The translations under genes and the position numbers were made by a program. The notes beneath the pieces were generated by a model. It was not told the DNA's origin. It worked only from the letters and a program-made list of their open reading frames with translations, and searched no databases. DNA of 43,444 nt from Solirubrobacteraceae bacterium (GTDB lineage: Bacteria; Actinomycetota; Thermoleophilia; Solirubrobacterales; Solirubrobacteraceae), in NCBI GenBank assembly GCA_024711025.1, contig JANJTP010000019.1, forward strand, positions 74,005-117,448. Direction: 5' to 3'. Positions 32,575-43,141 of this stretch are shown in pieces. Position 1 is the stretch's first letter, and each line of letters starts with the position of its first letter.

Positions 32575-33297
32575 ATGCGCCTCGCCAAGCACCTCGCCCA
32601 CGCGGGGGTCGCCTCCCGCCGCGCCGCCGAGCGGCTGATCGCCGACGGCCGTGTGACGGTCGACGGGCTCGTCGCGGCCGATCCCGCGCGGGACGTCAGC
32701 GGCGCGGAGCGGATCGAGGTCGACGGCGAGCCGATCGGCCGACCCAAGCGCGAGCGCGTCGTCTATGCGCTGAACAAGCCCGCGGGCGTCGTGTCGACCG
32801 CGAGCGACACGCACGGCCGCCTGACCGTCGTCGAGCTCGCGCGGTCCGCCGGCGCGCCGCAGGGGCGGCGCCTCTACCCCGTGGGGCGGCTCGATGCCGA
32901 CAGCACCGGCCTGATCCTGCTGACCGACGACGGCGAGCTCGCCCATCGGCTCACGCACCCCAGCTTCGAGGTGACCAAGACCTACCGCGTGCGGATCGGC
33001 GGGGCGCGCATCGGCGACGGGGCGCTGCGCGCGCTGCGCGCCGGCGTCGAGCTCGAGGACGGGCGCACGGCGCCTGCCCGCGTGCGTCGCGTCGGCTCCG
33101 GCGAGCTCGAGCTCGTGCTGCGCGAGGGACGAAAGCGCCAGGTGCGGCGCATGTGCGAGGCGGTCGGCCATCCCGTGCTGCGCCTGCGGCGGGTCGGCAT
33201 CGGCCCGCTGGAGCTCGGCGGGCTCGCCGAGGGGCGCACTCGACGGCTGACGCCCGCCGAGGTCGACGCCCTGCGTCGGGCGGCCAAGGTGGCATGA
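32575..33297 (+). CDS. rluB: 23S rRNA pseudouridine synthase RluB/RsuA family
   Basis: Isomerises uridine to pseudouridine in rRNA. ATG 32575; 240 aa. An N-terminal S4 RNA-binding domain (MRLAKHLAHAGVASRRAAE, residues 1-55) is followed by the RsuA/RluB/E/F catalytic domain with YALNKPAGVVST and the catalytic Asp107 in GRLDADSTGLILLT, then REGRKRQVRRMCEAVGHPV. In many Gram-positives the gene follows scpAB directly; here the cupin and rlmN genes intervene. The exact target uridine (RluB 2605 type) is inferred. Its stop overlaps the aroH start. Confidence 0.92.
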   Translation: MRLAKHLAHAGVASRRAAERLIADGRVTVDGLVAADPARDVSGAERIEVDGEPIGRPKRERVVYALNKPAGVVSTASDTHGRLTVVELARSAGAPQGRRLYPVGRLDADSTGLILLTDDGELAHRLTHPSFEVTKTYRVRIGGARIGDGALRALRAGVELEDGRTAPARVRRVGSGELELVLREGRKRQVRRMCEAVGHPVLRLRRVGIGPLELGGLAEGRTRRLTPAEVDALRRAAKVA

Positions 33298-33674
33298 TGC
33301 CCCCCTCGATGCGCCTGCACGCCCTGCGGGGGGCCACAACCGTCGAGCGGAACGACCGTGAGCAGATCCTCGCCGCGACCGAGGAGCTGATGGCTGAGCT
33401 GCTTGCGCGCAACGAGCTCGTCCCCGACGACGTCGTGAGCTGCATCTTCACGATGACCGAGGACCTCGACGCGGAGTTCCCCGCCGTCGCCGCGCGCGCG
33501 ATCGGCTTCGATCGCGTCCCGCTGCTCTGCGTCCGCGAGATCGACGTCCCGGGCGCGATGCCGCGGGTGATTCGCGTGCTCGTCCAGTATCACGCCGGCG
33601 AGGGGCATCGCGCGCGCCACGTCTACCTGAGAGAGGCGCGGGCGCTGCGCACGGACCTCGAGGCCGCGCAGTAG
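33297..33674 (+). CDS. aroH: Chorismate mutase, AroH type
   Basis: Trimeric AroH-fold enzyme that converts chorismate to prephenate, the entry to Phe and Tyr. 125 aa from ATG 33297; ATG 33294 and 33309 are also possible, the last matching the family N terminus best. All active-site residues known from the Bacillus subtilis enzyme can be aligned: Arg in LRGATTVE, Cys and Glu in PLLCVREIDV, Arg in RVIRVLV and Tyr in RHVYL. Most well-studied actinobacteria use an AroQ-fold mutase, so the AroH fold is worth noting. Followed after 16 nt by a cupin gene. Confidence 0.93.
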   Translation: MPPSMRLHALRGATTVERNDREQILAATEELMAELLARNELVPDDVVSCIFTMTEDLDAEFPAVAARAIGFDRVPLLCVREIDVPGAMPRVIRVLVQYHAGEGHRARHVYLREARALRTDLEAAQ

Positions 33675-33690
33675 CCCGGGAGGCGACGAG

Positions 33691-34149
33691 GTGTCCGGCG
33701 AGCAGCCACCGGCGCGCGGCGAGCAGCCGCAGGAGACGCGCGCGCCGATCACGGGCGACGGCTGGGCCGCCGCGAACCTGCACGCGCTCGGCGAGGGCTA
33801 CGGCTTTCGCAAGATCCGCTCCGCCCTGGGCGTGACCGCGTTCGGCGTCAACGCGCTGGTCCTGCCGCCGCGCTTCGAGGCGAGCCCGCACTTTCACGAG
33901 GAGCAGGAGGAGCTCTACCTCGTGCACCAGGGGCTCGTCGAGATCGAGCTTGGCGACGGCGCGATCGTCCGGCTCACGCCGGGCGGCGTCGCGAGGGTCG
34001 ACCCGTCGACCGTGCGCCGGCTGCGCAACGTCGGCTACGAGGACGCCGTCGTCGTCATCGTCGGCGGCAAGGGCGGCTACGTGGGCCGCGACGGGCGGCT
34101 GCCGGAGGGCGTCGAGCGCGGCGGGCGGCCGATCGACGATTCGTCCTGA
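33691..34149 (+). CDS. Cupin-domain protein in the aromatic amino acid block
   Basis: Single-domain cupin of 152 aa from GTG 33691 (GGGAGG 6 nt upstream). Barrel motif 1 is ASPHFHEEQEELYLVHQGLVEIEL-like (HFHEEQEELYLV), with the His-X-His and Glu metal ligands; motif 2 is LTPGGVARVDPSTVRRLRN, with no obvious fourth ligand. The N-terminal 20 residues are polar and probably disordered. It lies 16 nt after aroH and 12 nt before hisC, so it is likely cotranscribed with them. No function can be given. Confidence 0.75.
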   Translation: MSGEQPPARGEQPQETRAPITGDGWAAANLHALGEGYGFRKIRSALGVTAFGVNALVLPPRFEASPHFHEEQEELYLVHQGLVEIELGDGAIVRLTPGGVARVDPSTVRRLRNVGYEDAVVVIVGGKGGYVGRDGRLPEGVERGGRPIDDSS

Positions 34150-34161
34150 TTGACTAGCGGC

Positions 34162-35262
34162 GTGGCGATCGAGTTCAGCGAGCGCGTCAGGCGCATCCCC
34201 GTCTACCCGGCCGCGGCCGGCTACGCGCTGCCGGAGGAGGTCGCTCACCTCGCATCCAACGAGTCGCCCGATCCGCCGCTGCCGGCGGTCGTCGAGGCGA
34301 TCGAGCGCGTGCTTCGCGGGCTCAATCGTTACCCCGACCCGAAGGGCGCGGCGCTGCGCTCGGCGCTCGGCGATCGCTACGGCGTGCCCGCGACGCGGAT
34401 CGCGCTCGGCAACGGCTCGGTCGACCTGCTGCTCGCGCTCGGCGACGCACTGCTCGAGCCCGGGGCGGAGGTCGTCTACGCGTGGCCGTCGTTCTCGGTC
34501 TACCCGCACCTCGAGGCGGCGTCCGGAGCGCGGGGGGTGCGGGTGGCGCTGAACAAGCGCGACGAGCACGACCTCGAGCGGATGCTCGAGGAGATCACCG
34601 TCGCGACGCGACTGGTGATCGTCAACAACCCGAACAACCCGACCGGCACCGCCCTCCCGCTGGCCGACCTGCGGGAGTTCGTGGAGCGTGTTCCGCGCCA
34701 CGTCTGCGTCGTGCTCGACGAGGCCTACTGCGAGTTCTCGACGCTCGACGACCCCGACGCGTCGGTCGACCTGCTGCGCCGGCACGCCAACCTCGTGCTG
34801 CTGCGCACGTTCAGCAAGGTCGGCGGGCTCGCCGGCCTGCGCGTCGGATTTGCCCTCTGCGGCAGCGCCGAGGTCGTGGGCGCCGTCGATCTGGTGCGCC
34901 AGCCGTTCTTCTGCAGTGCCGTAGCGCAGGCGGCTGCGATCGAGGCGCTGCGCCATCAGGACGCGATCGCCGCGCGCGTCGAGCGCACGGTGCTCGCGCG
35001 GGTCCAGGTAACCGACGGGCTTCGTGCGCTGGGGATCGAGCCGATCGCCTCGCAGGCCAACTTCGTCTGGTTCGCGCTGCCGACCTCGCCCGAGGGCTCG
35101 CCGCACGAGGTGGAGGGCCGCGTCGTCGCCGGCCTCGCCGAGCGCGGGATCCTCGTCCGATCGGGCAGCGCGCTCGGTCGCGAGGGGTGGCTGCGCGTCT
35201 CGTTCGGCACTCCGGCCGAGAACGCGCGCTTCCTCGCCGCGCTCGGCGACCTCTTGCCCTGA
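34162..35262 (+). CDS. hisC: HisC-family aminotransferase (histidinol-phosphate or aromatic aminotransferase)
   Basis: PLP fold-type I aminotransferase, 366 aa from GTG 34162; TTG 34150 is the alternative. Motifs: LASNESPDPPLPAV, LNRYPDPKGAALRSAL, LGNGSVDLLLAL, NNPNNPTGTALP, VVLDEAYCEF and the PLP-lysine motif TFSKVGGLAGLRVGF. By sequence it is HisC-like. No other his gene is nearby; it lies between chorismate mutase and DAHP synthase. HisC homologues in actinobacteria (Pat) act as phenylalanine/aromatic aminotransferases, so transamination of phenylpyruvate or 4-hydroxyphenylpyruvate is a likely, perhaps additional, role. A hairpin follows at 35276-35292. Confidence 0.88.
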   Translation: MAIEFSERVRRIPVYPAAAGYALPEEVAHLASNESPDPPLPAVVEAIERVLRGLNRYPDPKGAALRSALGDRYGVPATRIALGNGSVDLLLALGDALLEPGAEVVYAWPSFSVYPHLEAASGARGVRVALNKRDEHDLERMLEEITVATRLVIVNNPNNPTGTALPLADLREFVERVPRHVCVVLDEAYCEFSTLDDPDASVDLLRRHANLVLLRTFSKVGGLAGLRVGFALCGSAEVVGAVDLVRQPFFCSAVAQAAAIEALRHQDAIAARVERTVLARVQVTDGLRALGIEPIASQANFVWFALPTSPEGSPHEVEGRVVAGLAERGILVRSGSALGREGWLRVSFGTPAENARFLAALGDLLP

Positions 35263-35275
35263 GCCCGGGGACGGC

Positions 35276-35292
35276 GGCCGCCGGTCGCGGCC
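35276..35292 (+). terminator. Candidate hisC terminator
   Basis: GGCCGC (35276-35281) pairs with GCGGCC (35287-35292) around CGGTC, 13 nt after the hisC stop. An almost identical hairpin lies in the aroF leader at 35526-35543. No U-tract. Confidence 0.5.
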
Positions 35293-35346
35293 CGAACGCG
35301 CGCGGCTTCCGGTGGCGCGCCGAACTGTGCTTCAATCAGGGCTCGG

Positions 35347-35463
35347 ATGCGCCGCGAACCCGACCATGCCACGTGCACCTGCGTCGTCGGCGCGCCGTCG
35401 GGCTTCGGCTTCGCCTATCCGGGCTTCGGCTTCGCCTATCGCTGCGGCTGGCGATTTAGCTAG
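35347..35463 (+). CDS. Aromatic-rich leader peptide upstream of aroF (putative attenuator)
   Basis: A 38-codon ORF, ATG 35347 to TAG 35461-35463, in the 325-nt gap before aroF. Residues 20-37 read FGFAYPGFGFAYRCGWRF: Phe at 20, 22, 27, 29 and 37, Tyr at 24 and 31, Trp at 35. The first half (residues 1-19) has none. Such clustering of the end-product amino acids of a pathway, directly upstream of its first enzyme and directly followed by hairpins, is the layout of ribosome-mediated attenuation (as for trp and pheA leaders). FGFAY occurs twice through a 21-bp repeat (35401-35421 and 35422-35442). TTCAAT (35331-35336) is a weak -10 candidate. Not supported by any search. Confidence 0.7.
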   Translation: MRREPDHATCTCVVGAPSGFGFAYPGFGFAYRCGWRFS

Positions 35464-35543
35464 GCGTTCGGCCGGTCCCCTGGGACCTCCGCACAGGGCC
35501 TCCGGGCCGAGCGCCGAGACTCATCCGGCCGCCGTCGCGGCCG
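35463..35543 (+). promoter_or_regulatory. Hairpin region of the putative aroF attenuator
   Basis: GGCGTTCGGCC (35463-35473, starting at the last base of the leader stop codon) can pair over 11 bp, one G-U, with GGCCGAGCGCC (35505-35515). Inside lies GGTCCC (35474-35479) with GGGACC (35482-35487). Downstream, CGGCCGC (35526-35532) pairs with GCGGCCG (35537-35543) around CGTC. A ribosome at the end of the leader would mask the first arm. The first two are therefore sensitive to where the ribosome stalls; which hairpin terminates is not clear, since none has a U-tract. The remaining stretch to aroF holds GAGAAGGAAG and GAAGGA, the ribosome binding region. Confidence 0.55.
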
Positions 35544-35587
35544 CCACCAGTCGGAGCAGCACGTAGCGAGAAGGAAGTGATGAAGGA

Positions 35588-36633
<1,046 letters not shown>

Positions 36634-36637
<4 letters not shown>

Positions 36638-37683
36638 TCCTCGCGGTCATCGGCACCGGCCTCATCGGGGGCTCGCTCGGCCTTGCCGCCCGCAGCCGGC
36701 TCGACGCGCACGTGCGCGGCACGGGGCGGGGCGGGCCGCGGGGGGTCGAGCTGGGTGCGCTCGACGAGGCCTGCGGCGATATCGCGGCCGCGGTCGACGG
36801 CGCCGACGTCGCGGTCGTCTGCGCGCCGGTCGACGTCCTGCCGGCCGTCACGCGCGAGGTGCTGTCCCTCGCGCCGCCGGGCTGCGCGGTGACGGACGTC
36901 GGCTCGACCAAGCAGGCCGTCGTCGCCGCCGCGCAGGGCGACGAGCGGTTCGTCGGCGGCCATCCGCTCGCCGGCGCCGAGGTCGCCGGCGTCGAGCACG
37001 CGCGCGAGGATCTGTTCGACGACGCCACGTGGTACCTGACCCCGCGGCCGTCGACCAGCGGCGTCCTGCTCGAGCGCGTCCACCGGCTCGTGACGGGGGT
37101 CGGAGCGCGGCCGCTCGTCGTCGATCCCGACGACCACGATCGGGCGATGGCGGCCGTCTCGCACCTCCCGCACGTGCTCGCGAACGTGCTCGTCGCCCAG
37201 GCCGCCGGCGCGCTCGGCGGCGAGCGGGTCCCCGCGACCGGCCCGAGCTTCCGCGACGCGACGCGCGTCGCGGGGGCCAACCCGAGGATCTGGACCGGCA
37301 TCTACAAGGCCAACCGCGAGGCGTTGCTGGAGCAGGTCGACGGCGCGCTGGAGCAGCTGGCCCGCGCCCGGGAGCTGCTGGCATCGGGCGACGAGCCCGC
37401 GCTGGACGCCTGGCAGCGGGCCGCGGGCGAGGACCGCCGGATGCTGCTCGAGGCGGGGCTCGCCGGTGGGCCCGTCCGCGAGCTGCGCGTCGCGGTTCCC
37501 AACCGGCCCGGCGTGATCGCCGACATCGCCCTGACGCTCGGGCGGTCCGGCGTCAACATCGCCGACATGTCGCTGACCCCCTCGCCGGACGGCACCCGCG
37601 GCCTCGTCGCGCTGTGGATCGCCGAGCGGCAGGCCGACCGCGCCACGACGCTGCTGGCCGAGCTGGGGACCCCGGTCCTGTGA
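36634..37683 (+). CDS. tyrA: Prephenate dehydrogenase with ACT domain
   Basis: Oxidatively decarboxylates prephenate to 4-hydroxyphenylpyruvate on the way to tyrosine. TTG 36634 overlaps the aroF stop (TTGA) and gives 349 aa starting just before the NAD-binding GTGLIGGSLG loop (residues 7-16). Further motifs: DVGSTKQAVV, GGHPLAGAEVAGVEHAREDLF, VDPDDHDRAMAAVSHLPHVLA and TRVAGANPRIWTGI. A C-terminal ACT domain (residues 283-349, LRVAVPNRPGVIADIA) suggests allosteric control, probably by Tyr. Overlaps aroA by 4 nt, so aroF-tyrA-aroA form one translationally coupled operon. Confidence 0.94.
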
Positions 37684-38987
37684 GCACCGTGCGCGTCGAG
37701 CCGGGCGGCCCGCTCAAGGGCGAGCTCACGGCGCCCTCCGACAAGTCGATCTCGCACCGTATCGCGCTGCTCGGCGCGATGGCCGGCGAGCCGGTACGGG
37801 TGCATAACTACCTCGATGCGGCCGACACGCGCTCGACGCTCTCGGCTGTGCGGGCGCTCGGCGCGCGGGTCGAGGAGCACGCCCCAGGCGAGCTCGTCAT
37901 CCACGGGGTCGGCCTGCGCGGCGCGCGGCCGCCGGGCGGACCGATCGACGTCGGGAACGCCGGGACCCTGATGCGGTTGCTCCCCGGGTGGCTGGCGGCA
38001 CAGGAGGGGCGGAGCTTCACGCTCGACGGCGACGAGTCGATTCGCCGCCGCCCGGTCGACCGCGTCGCCGAGCCGCTGCGCCGGATGGGCGCGCGCATCG
38101 AGGCTCGCGAGGGTCGGCTGCCGCCGTTCACGATCCACGGCGAGCGCCTGCGGCCGATCGCCTACGAGCTTCCGGTCGCCAGCGCGCAGGTCAAGTCGTG
38201 CATCCTGCTCGCCGGCCTCGGCGCAGAGGGCGAGACGACGGTGATCGAGCCCGAGCCGAGCCGCGACCACACCGAGCGGCTGCTCGCTCGCGCCGGCGTG
38301 CTGCTGCGACGCGCGGGGCCGGTGCTGGGCGTGACCGGCACGGGCGAGCTGAGGCTGCCGGGCGAGCTGACCGTCCCGGCCGACCTCTCGTCGGCGGCCT
38401 TCGCGATCGCGGCCGCGATCCTCGTGCCGGGATCGCGGCTCCTGGTGCGCGACTGCGGCGTCAACTGGACGCGCACCGGCTTTCTGCAGATCGTCCGGCG
38501 GATGGGGGCGAGCGTCGTCGCCGACCTCGAGCTGCCGCCGACCGGCGGCGCGATCCCCGCCGACGAGCCGGTGAGCGACGTCGAGGTTGCCGCCGGGCCG
38601 CTGTGCGGCACCGTCGTCGAGCCGCACGAGGTGCCGCTGGCGATCGACGAGCTCGCGCTCGTGGGGCTGCTCGGCTGCTTCGCCGACGGCGAGACCGTCG
38701 TCCGCGGAGCGCAGGAGTTGCGCGTCAAGGAGTCCGATCGGATCGCGGCGGTCGTCGACGGGCTGAACGGCCTCGGCGGCGATCTGGAGGCGACCGCGGA
38801 CGGCTTCGTCGTGCGCGGCGTCGGCGGGCTGCGCGGCGGGCGGATCGCCTCCGGCGGCGACCACCGCACCGCGATGCTCGGCGCGGTCGCCGGGCTGGCC
38901 TCGCGCGAGGGCGTCGAGGTTGCGGGCATGGACGCCGCGGCGGTGTCCTACCCTGGCTTCCTGGACGACTTGGCGCGGCTGCGGTAG
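37680..38987 (+). CDS. aroA: 3-phosphoshikimate 1-carboxyvinyltransferase (EPSP synthase)
   Basis: Sixth shikimate enzyme, joining PEP to shikimate 3-phosphate. GTG 37680 overlaps the tyrA stop; 435 aa. PSDKSISHR (K22) binds the phosphate, GNAGTLMRLL (residues 92-101) is the PEP-binding segment, SAQVKSCILLAGL, DHTERLL, DLSSAAFAIAAAILVPGS, and ELRVKESDRIAAV and GDHRTAML are all in place. The conserved RRRPV segment has Val where most enzymes have Met (RPM). ftsH follows after 32 nt. Confidence 0.96.
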   Translation: MSTVRVEPGGPLKGELTAPSDKSISHRIALLGAMAGEPVRVHNYLDAADTRSTLSAVRALGARVEEHAPGELVIHGVGLRGARPPGGPIDVGNAGTLMRLLPGWLAAQEGRSFTLDGDESIRRRPVDRVAEPLRRMGARIEAREGRLPPFTIHGERLRPIAYELPVASAQVKSCILLAGLGAEGETTVIEPEPSRDHTERLLARAGVLLRRAGPVLGVTGTGELRLPGELTVPADLSSAAFAIAAAILVPGSRLLVRDCGVNWTRTGFLQIVRRMGASVVADLELPPTGGAIPADEPVSDVEVAAGPLCGTVVEPHEVPLAIDELALVGLLGCFADGETVVRGAQELRVKESDRIAAVVDGLNGLGGDLEATADGFVVRGVGGLRGGRIASGGDHRTAMLGAVAGLASREGVEVAGMDAAAVSYPGFLDDLARLR

Positions 38988-39019
38988 CGGCGCCGCCGGG
39001 CCGGCCAGCGGACGAGCAG

Positions 39020-41164
<2,145 letters not shown>

Positions 41165-41218
41165 GCGAGCGGTCGCGCCGTCCCACGGCGATCGCGGTGC
41201 GCCCGTCGCCGCGGGCGG

Positions 41219-43141
41219 CTACGCGAGCCGCTGCGCGATCACGCCGGCGATCCGCCGCGCGCAGGCCATGATCGTCAGCATCGGGTTTGCCTTGACGGAC
41301 GTGGGGAAGATGCTCGCGTCGGCGATGTAGAGCCCCGGCACGTCGTGGCACTCGCCGCTCGGGGCGACGACCGAGCGCCGCGGGTCGGCGCCCATGCGCG
41401 CCGTGCCCATCGGGTGGAACCCCTCCAGGCGCAGGGCGCTCACCGGGATGCCGTCGCGCTCGAGCGCCCCCTGCTCCCCGGGGCGCAGCGTCGGGAGCCC
41501 CGCGACCTGTGGGTATACCTCGCGCGCGCCGGCCGCGAAGTGGATGTCGGCGGCGCGGGCGATGCCGAAGCGCAGCGCCGCCGCGTCGTCGCGGCGCAGC
41601 CGGTAGCTCGCCCGCAGCGTCCCGCCGCGCAGGCGCACGCGCCCCTCCGAGCGCTCGGAGAGGTGCACGCCGATGATCGCGAGCCGGTCGAACGCTTCGA
41701 GGCGCTCCATCAGCTCGGCGCCGACGCCGGGCAGCAGGTGCGCGCTGAACGCGAGCGGCGTGAACGTCGCCTCCAGGAAGAGGCCGCGGCTCAGCCACTC
41801 GTCGACCTGCCAGCTCTGCATCACGCCGTCCCAGCCGCGCACGGGCTCCTCGAACCGGGCCCCGACCCAGCAGGCCGGATGGATCCGCAGCCGGCGGCCG
41901 ACCTCGCCGGAGCCGTTGGCGATGCCCTGGCGCAGCAGCAGCTCGGGTGTGCCCAGCGCGCCGCCGGCGAGCACGACGGCCCGCGCGCGTAGCTCGTAGC
42001 GTTGGCCCGCTGCTTCGATCCGGCCGGCGATGCCGACGGCTCGGCCGCGCTCGAGCAGCACCTCCTGGACCTGCACCCCGGCATGGATGCGGGCGCCGGC
42101 GGCGACCGCCCGCGGCAGCTCGGAGACGTGCATCGCGCGCTTGGCGTCGCGCGGGCAGCCGGTCGGGCAGCTCGCGCAGCGGCGCAGCGGCGGGGCGTTG
42201 CGTGTGATCGGGCCGTTGGACGCGCCGATCGCCTCGGCTCCGGCACGGCAAAGGGCCGCGTTGCGGCCGGCCGTCGCCGGGTCGACCGCCGTTACGCCGA
42301 GCGCGCGCTCGACCGCCTCGAGCTCGCCGTCCAGCTCGGTCGCCCAGCCGATGCCGTGGTCCTCGCGCCAGCTCACGAGCACGTCGCCGGGCGGCCGCAG
42401 GCACGTTCCCGAGTTGACGACGGTCGTGCCGCCGACGCAGCGCCCGACCGGGACCGGGATCGGCGGCCGGCCGTCGCAGATCGTCAGCCCGGCGTCGCGG
42501 TAGAGGGCGGGCAGCGCCGCCAGCGGGTCGCCGGCGAAGCTCGCGACGTCGTGCAGCTCGCCCTGCTCGAGCACGACGACGTCGAGCCCGGCCTCGGCGA
42601 GCGCGCGCGCCGCCGCGGCCCCGCCCGCGCCGGAGCCGACGATCGCGACGTCGCAGCGCTCGACATCGTCCGGCGGCGCGAGCGTCGCCGGGCCCAGCCG
42701 CGGCGGCTCGGGCTCCGCGCCGCACTTCAGCGGGTTGTCGTCGGCCGGCTCGCAGCCGGCCTCGACGCCGAGCGCCGCGAGCACGCGCGGGTCGCGCGCG
42801 TACGCGACGCAGACGAGCCCCTTCACGAGCGCCGTCAGCTCGCGCGCAGGGGCCAAGCGGCTCTCCGCCAGCCGCGCGATCCGCGCCGCGCCCCGCTCAG
42901 GCCCGACCCGTGAGAGGCGCCGCGGGAACGTCGACCACTCGAGCGCCCGCAGCGCGAGCCGGACGATCGCGCGCGTGCGGCTCGGCACCGCGGCGAGCAG
43001 CGACTCGACGGCGGGCGCGACGTCGACGCCGCCATCGAGCACCGCCCCCGGCAGCGGCCCACCGGGCGGCAGCAGCGCCGCGGAGAACGCGTGCAGGGTG
43101 GAGCGCTCCGGCGCCGCGAGGCCCGGTGCGCGCCCCTTCAG
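41219..43141 (-). CDS. GMC-family FAD-dependent oxidoreductase with N-terminal helical domain
   Basis: Flavoprotein of the glucose-methanol-choline/cholesterol-oxidase superfamily. The upstream frame is open much further but becomes Arg-rich because it overlaps the neighbouring gene, so the start must be near 43141: CTG 43141 overlaps the neighbour's stop (CTGA); the first GTG, 43042, would remove part of a domain. From 43141: a helical domain like gluconate 2-dehydrogenase subunit 3 (PERSTLHAFSAALLPPGG..., about residues 9-140), the FAD loop VAIVGSGAGGAAAARALAEAG, GRCVGGTTVVNSGTCLRPP, a Cys-rich CASCPTGCPRDAKRAM, GGALGTPELLL and the C-terminal GFHPMGTARMG and ADASIFPTSVKANPMLTIM. Substrate unknown; probably an alcohol or sterol. 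Confidence 0.85.
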   Translation of the reverse strand: MKGRAPGLAAPERSTLHAFSAALLPPGGPLPGAVLDGGVDVAPAVESLLAAVPSRTRAIVRLALRALEWSTFPRRLSRVGPERGAARIARLAESRLAPARELTALVKGLVCVAYARDPRVLAALGVEAGCEPADDNPLKCGAEPEPPRLGPATLAPPDDVERCDVAIVGSGAGGAAAARALAEAGLDVVVLEQGELHDVASFAGDPLAALPALYRDAGLTICDGRPPIPVPVGRCVGGTTVVNSGTCLRPPGDVLVSWREDHGIGWATELDGELEAVERALGVTAVDPATAGRNAALCRAGAEAIGASNGPITRNAPPLRRCASCPTGCPRDAKRAMHVSELPRAVAAGARIHAGVQVQEVLLERGRAVGIAGRIEAAGQRYELRARAVVLAGGALGTPELLLRQGIANGSGEVGRRLRIHPACWVGARFEEPVRGWDGVMQSWQVDEWLSRGLFLEATFTPLAFSAHLLPGVGAELMERLEAFDRLAIIGVHLSERSEGRVRLRGGTLRASYRLRRDDAAALRFGIARAADIHFAAGAREVYPQVAGLPTLRPGEQGALERDGIPVSALRLEGFHPMGTARMGADPRRSVVAPSGECHDVPGLYIADASIFPTSVKANPMLTIMACARRIAGVIAQRLA

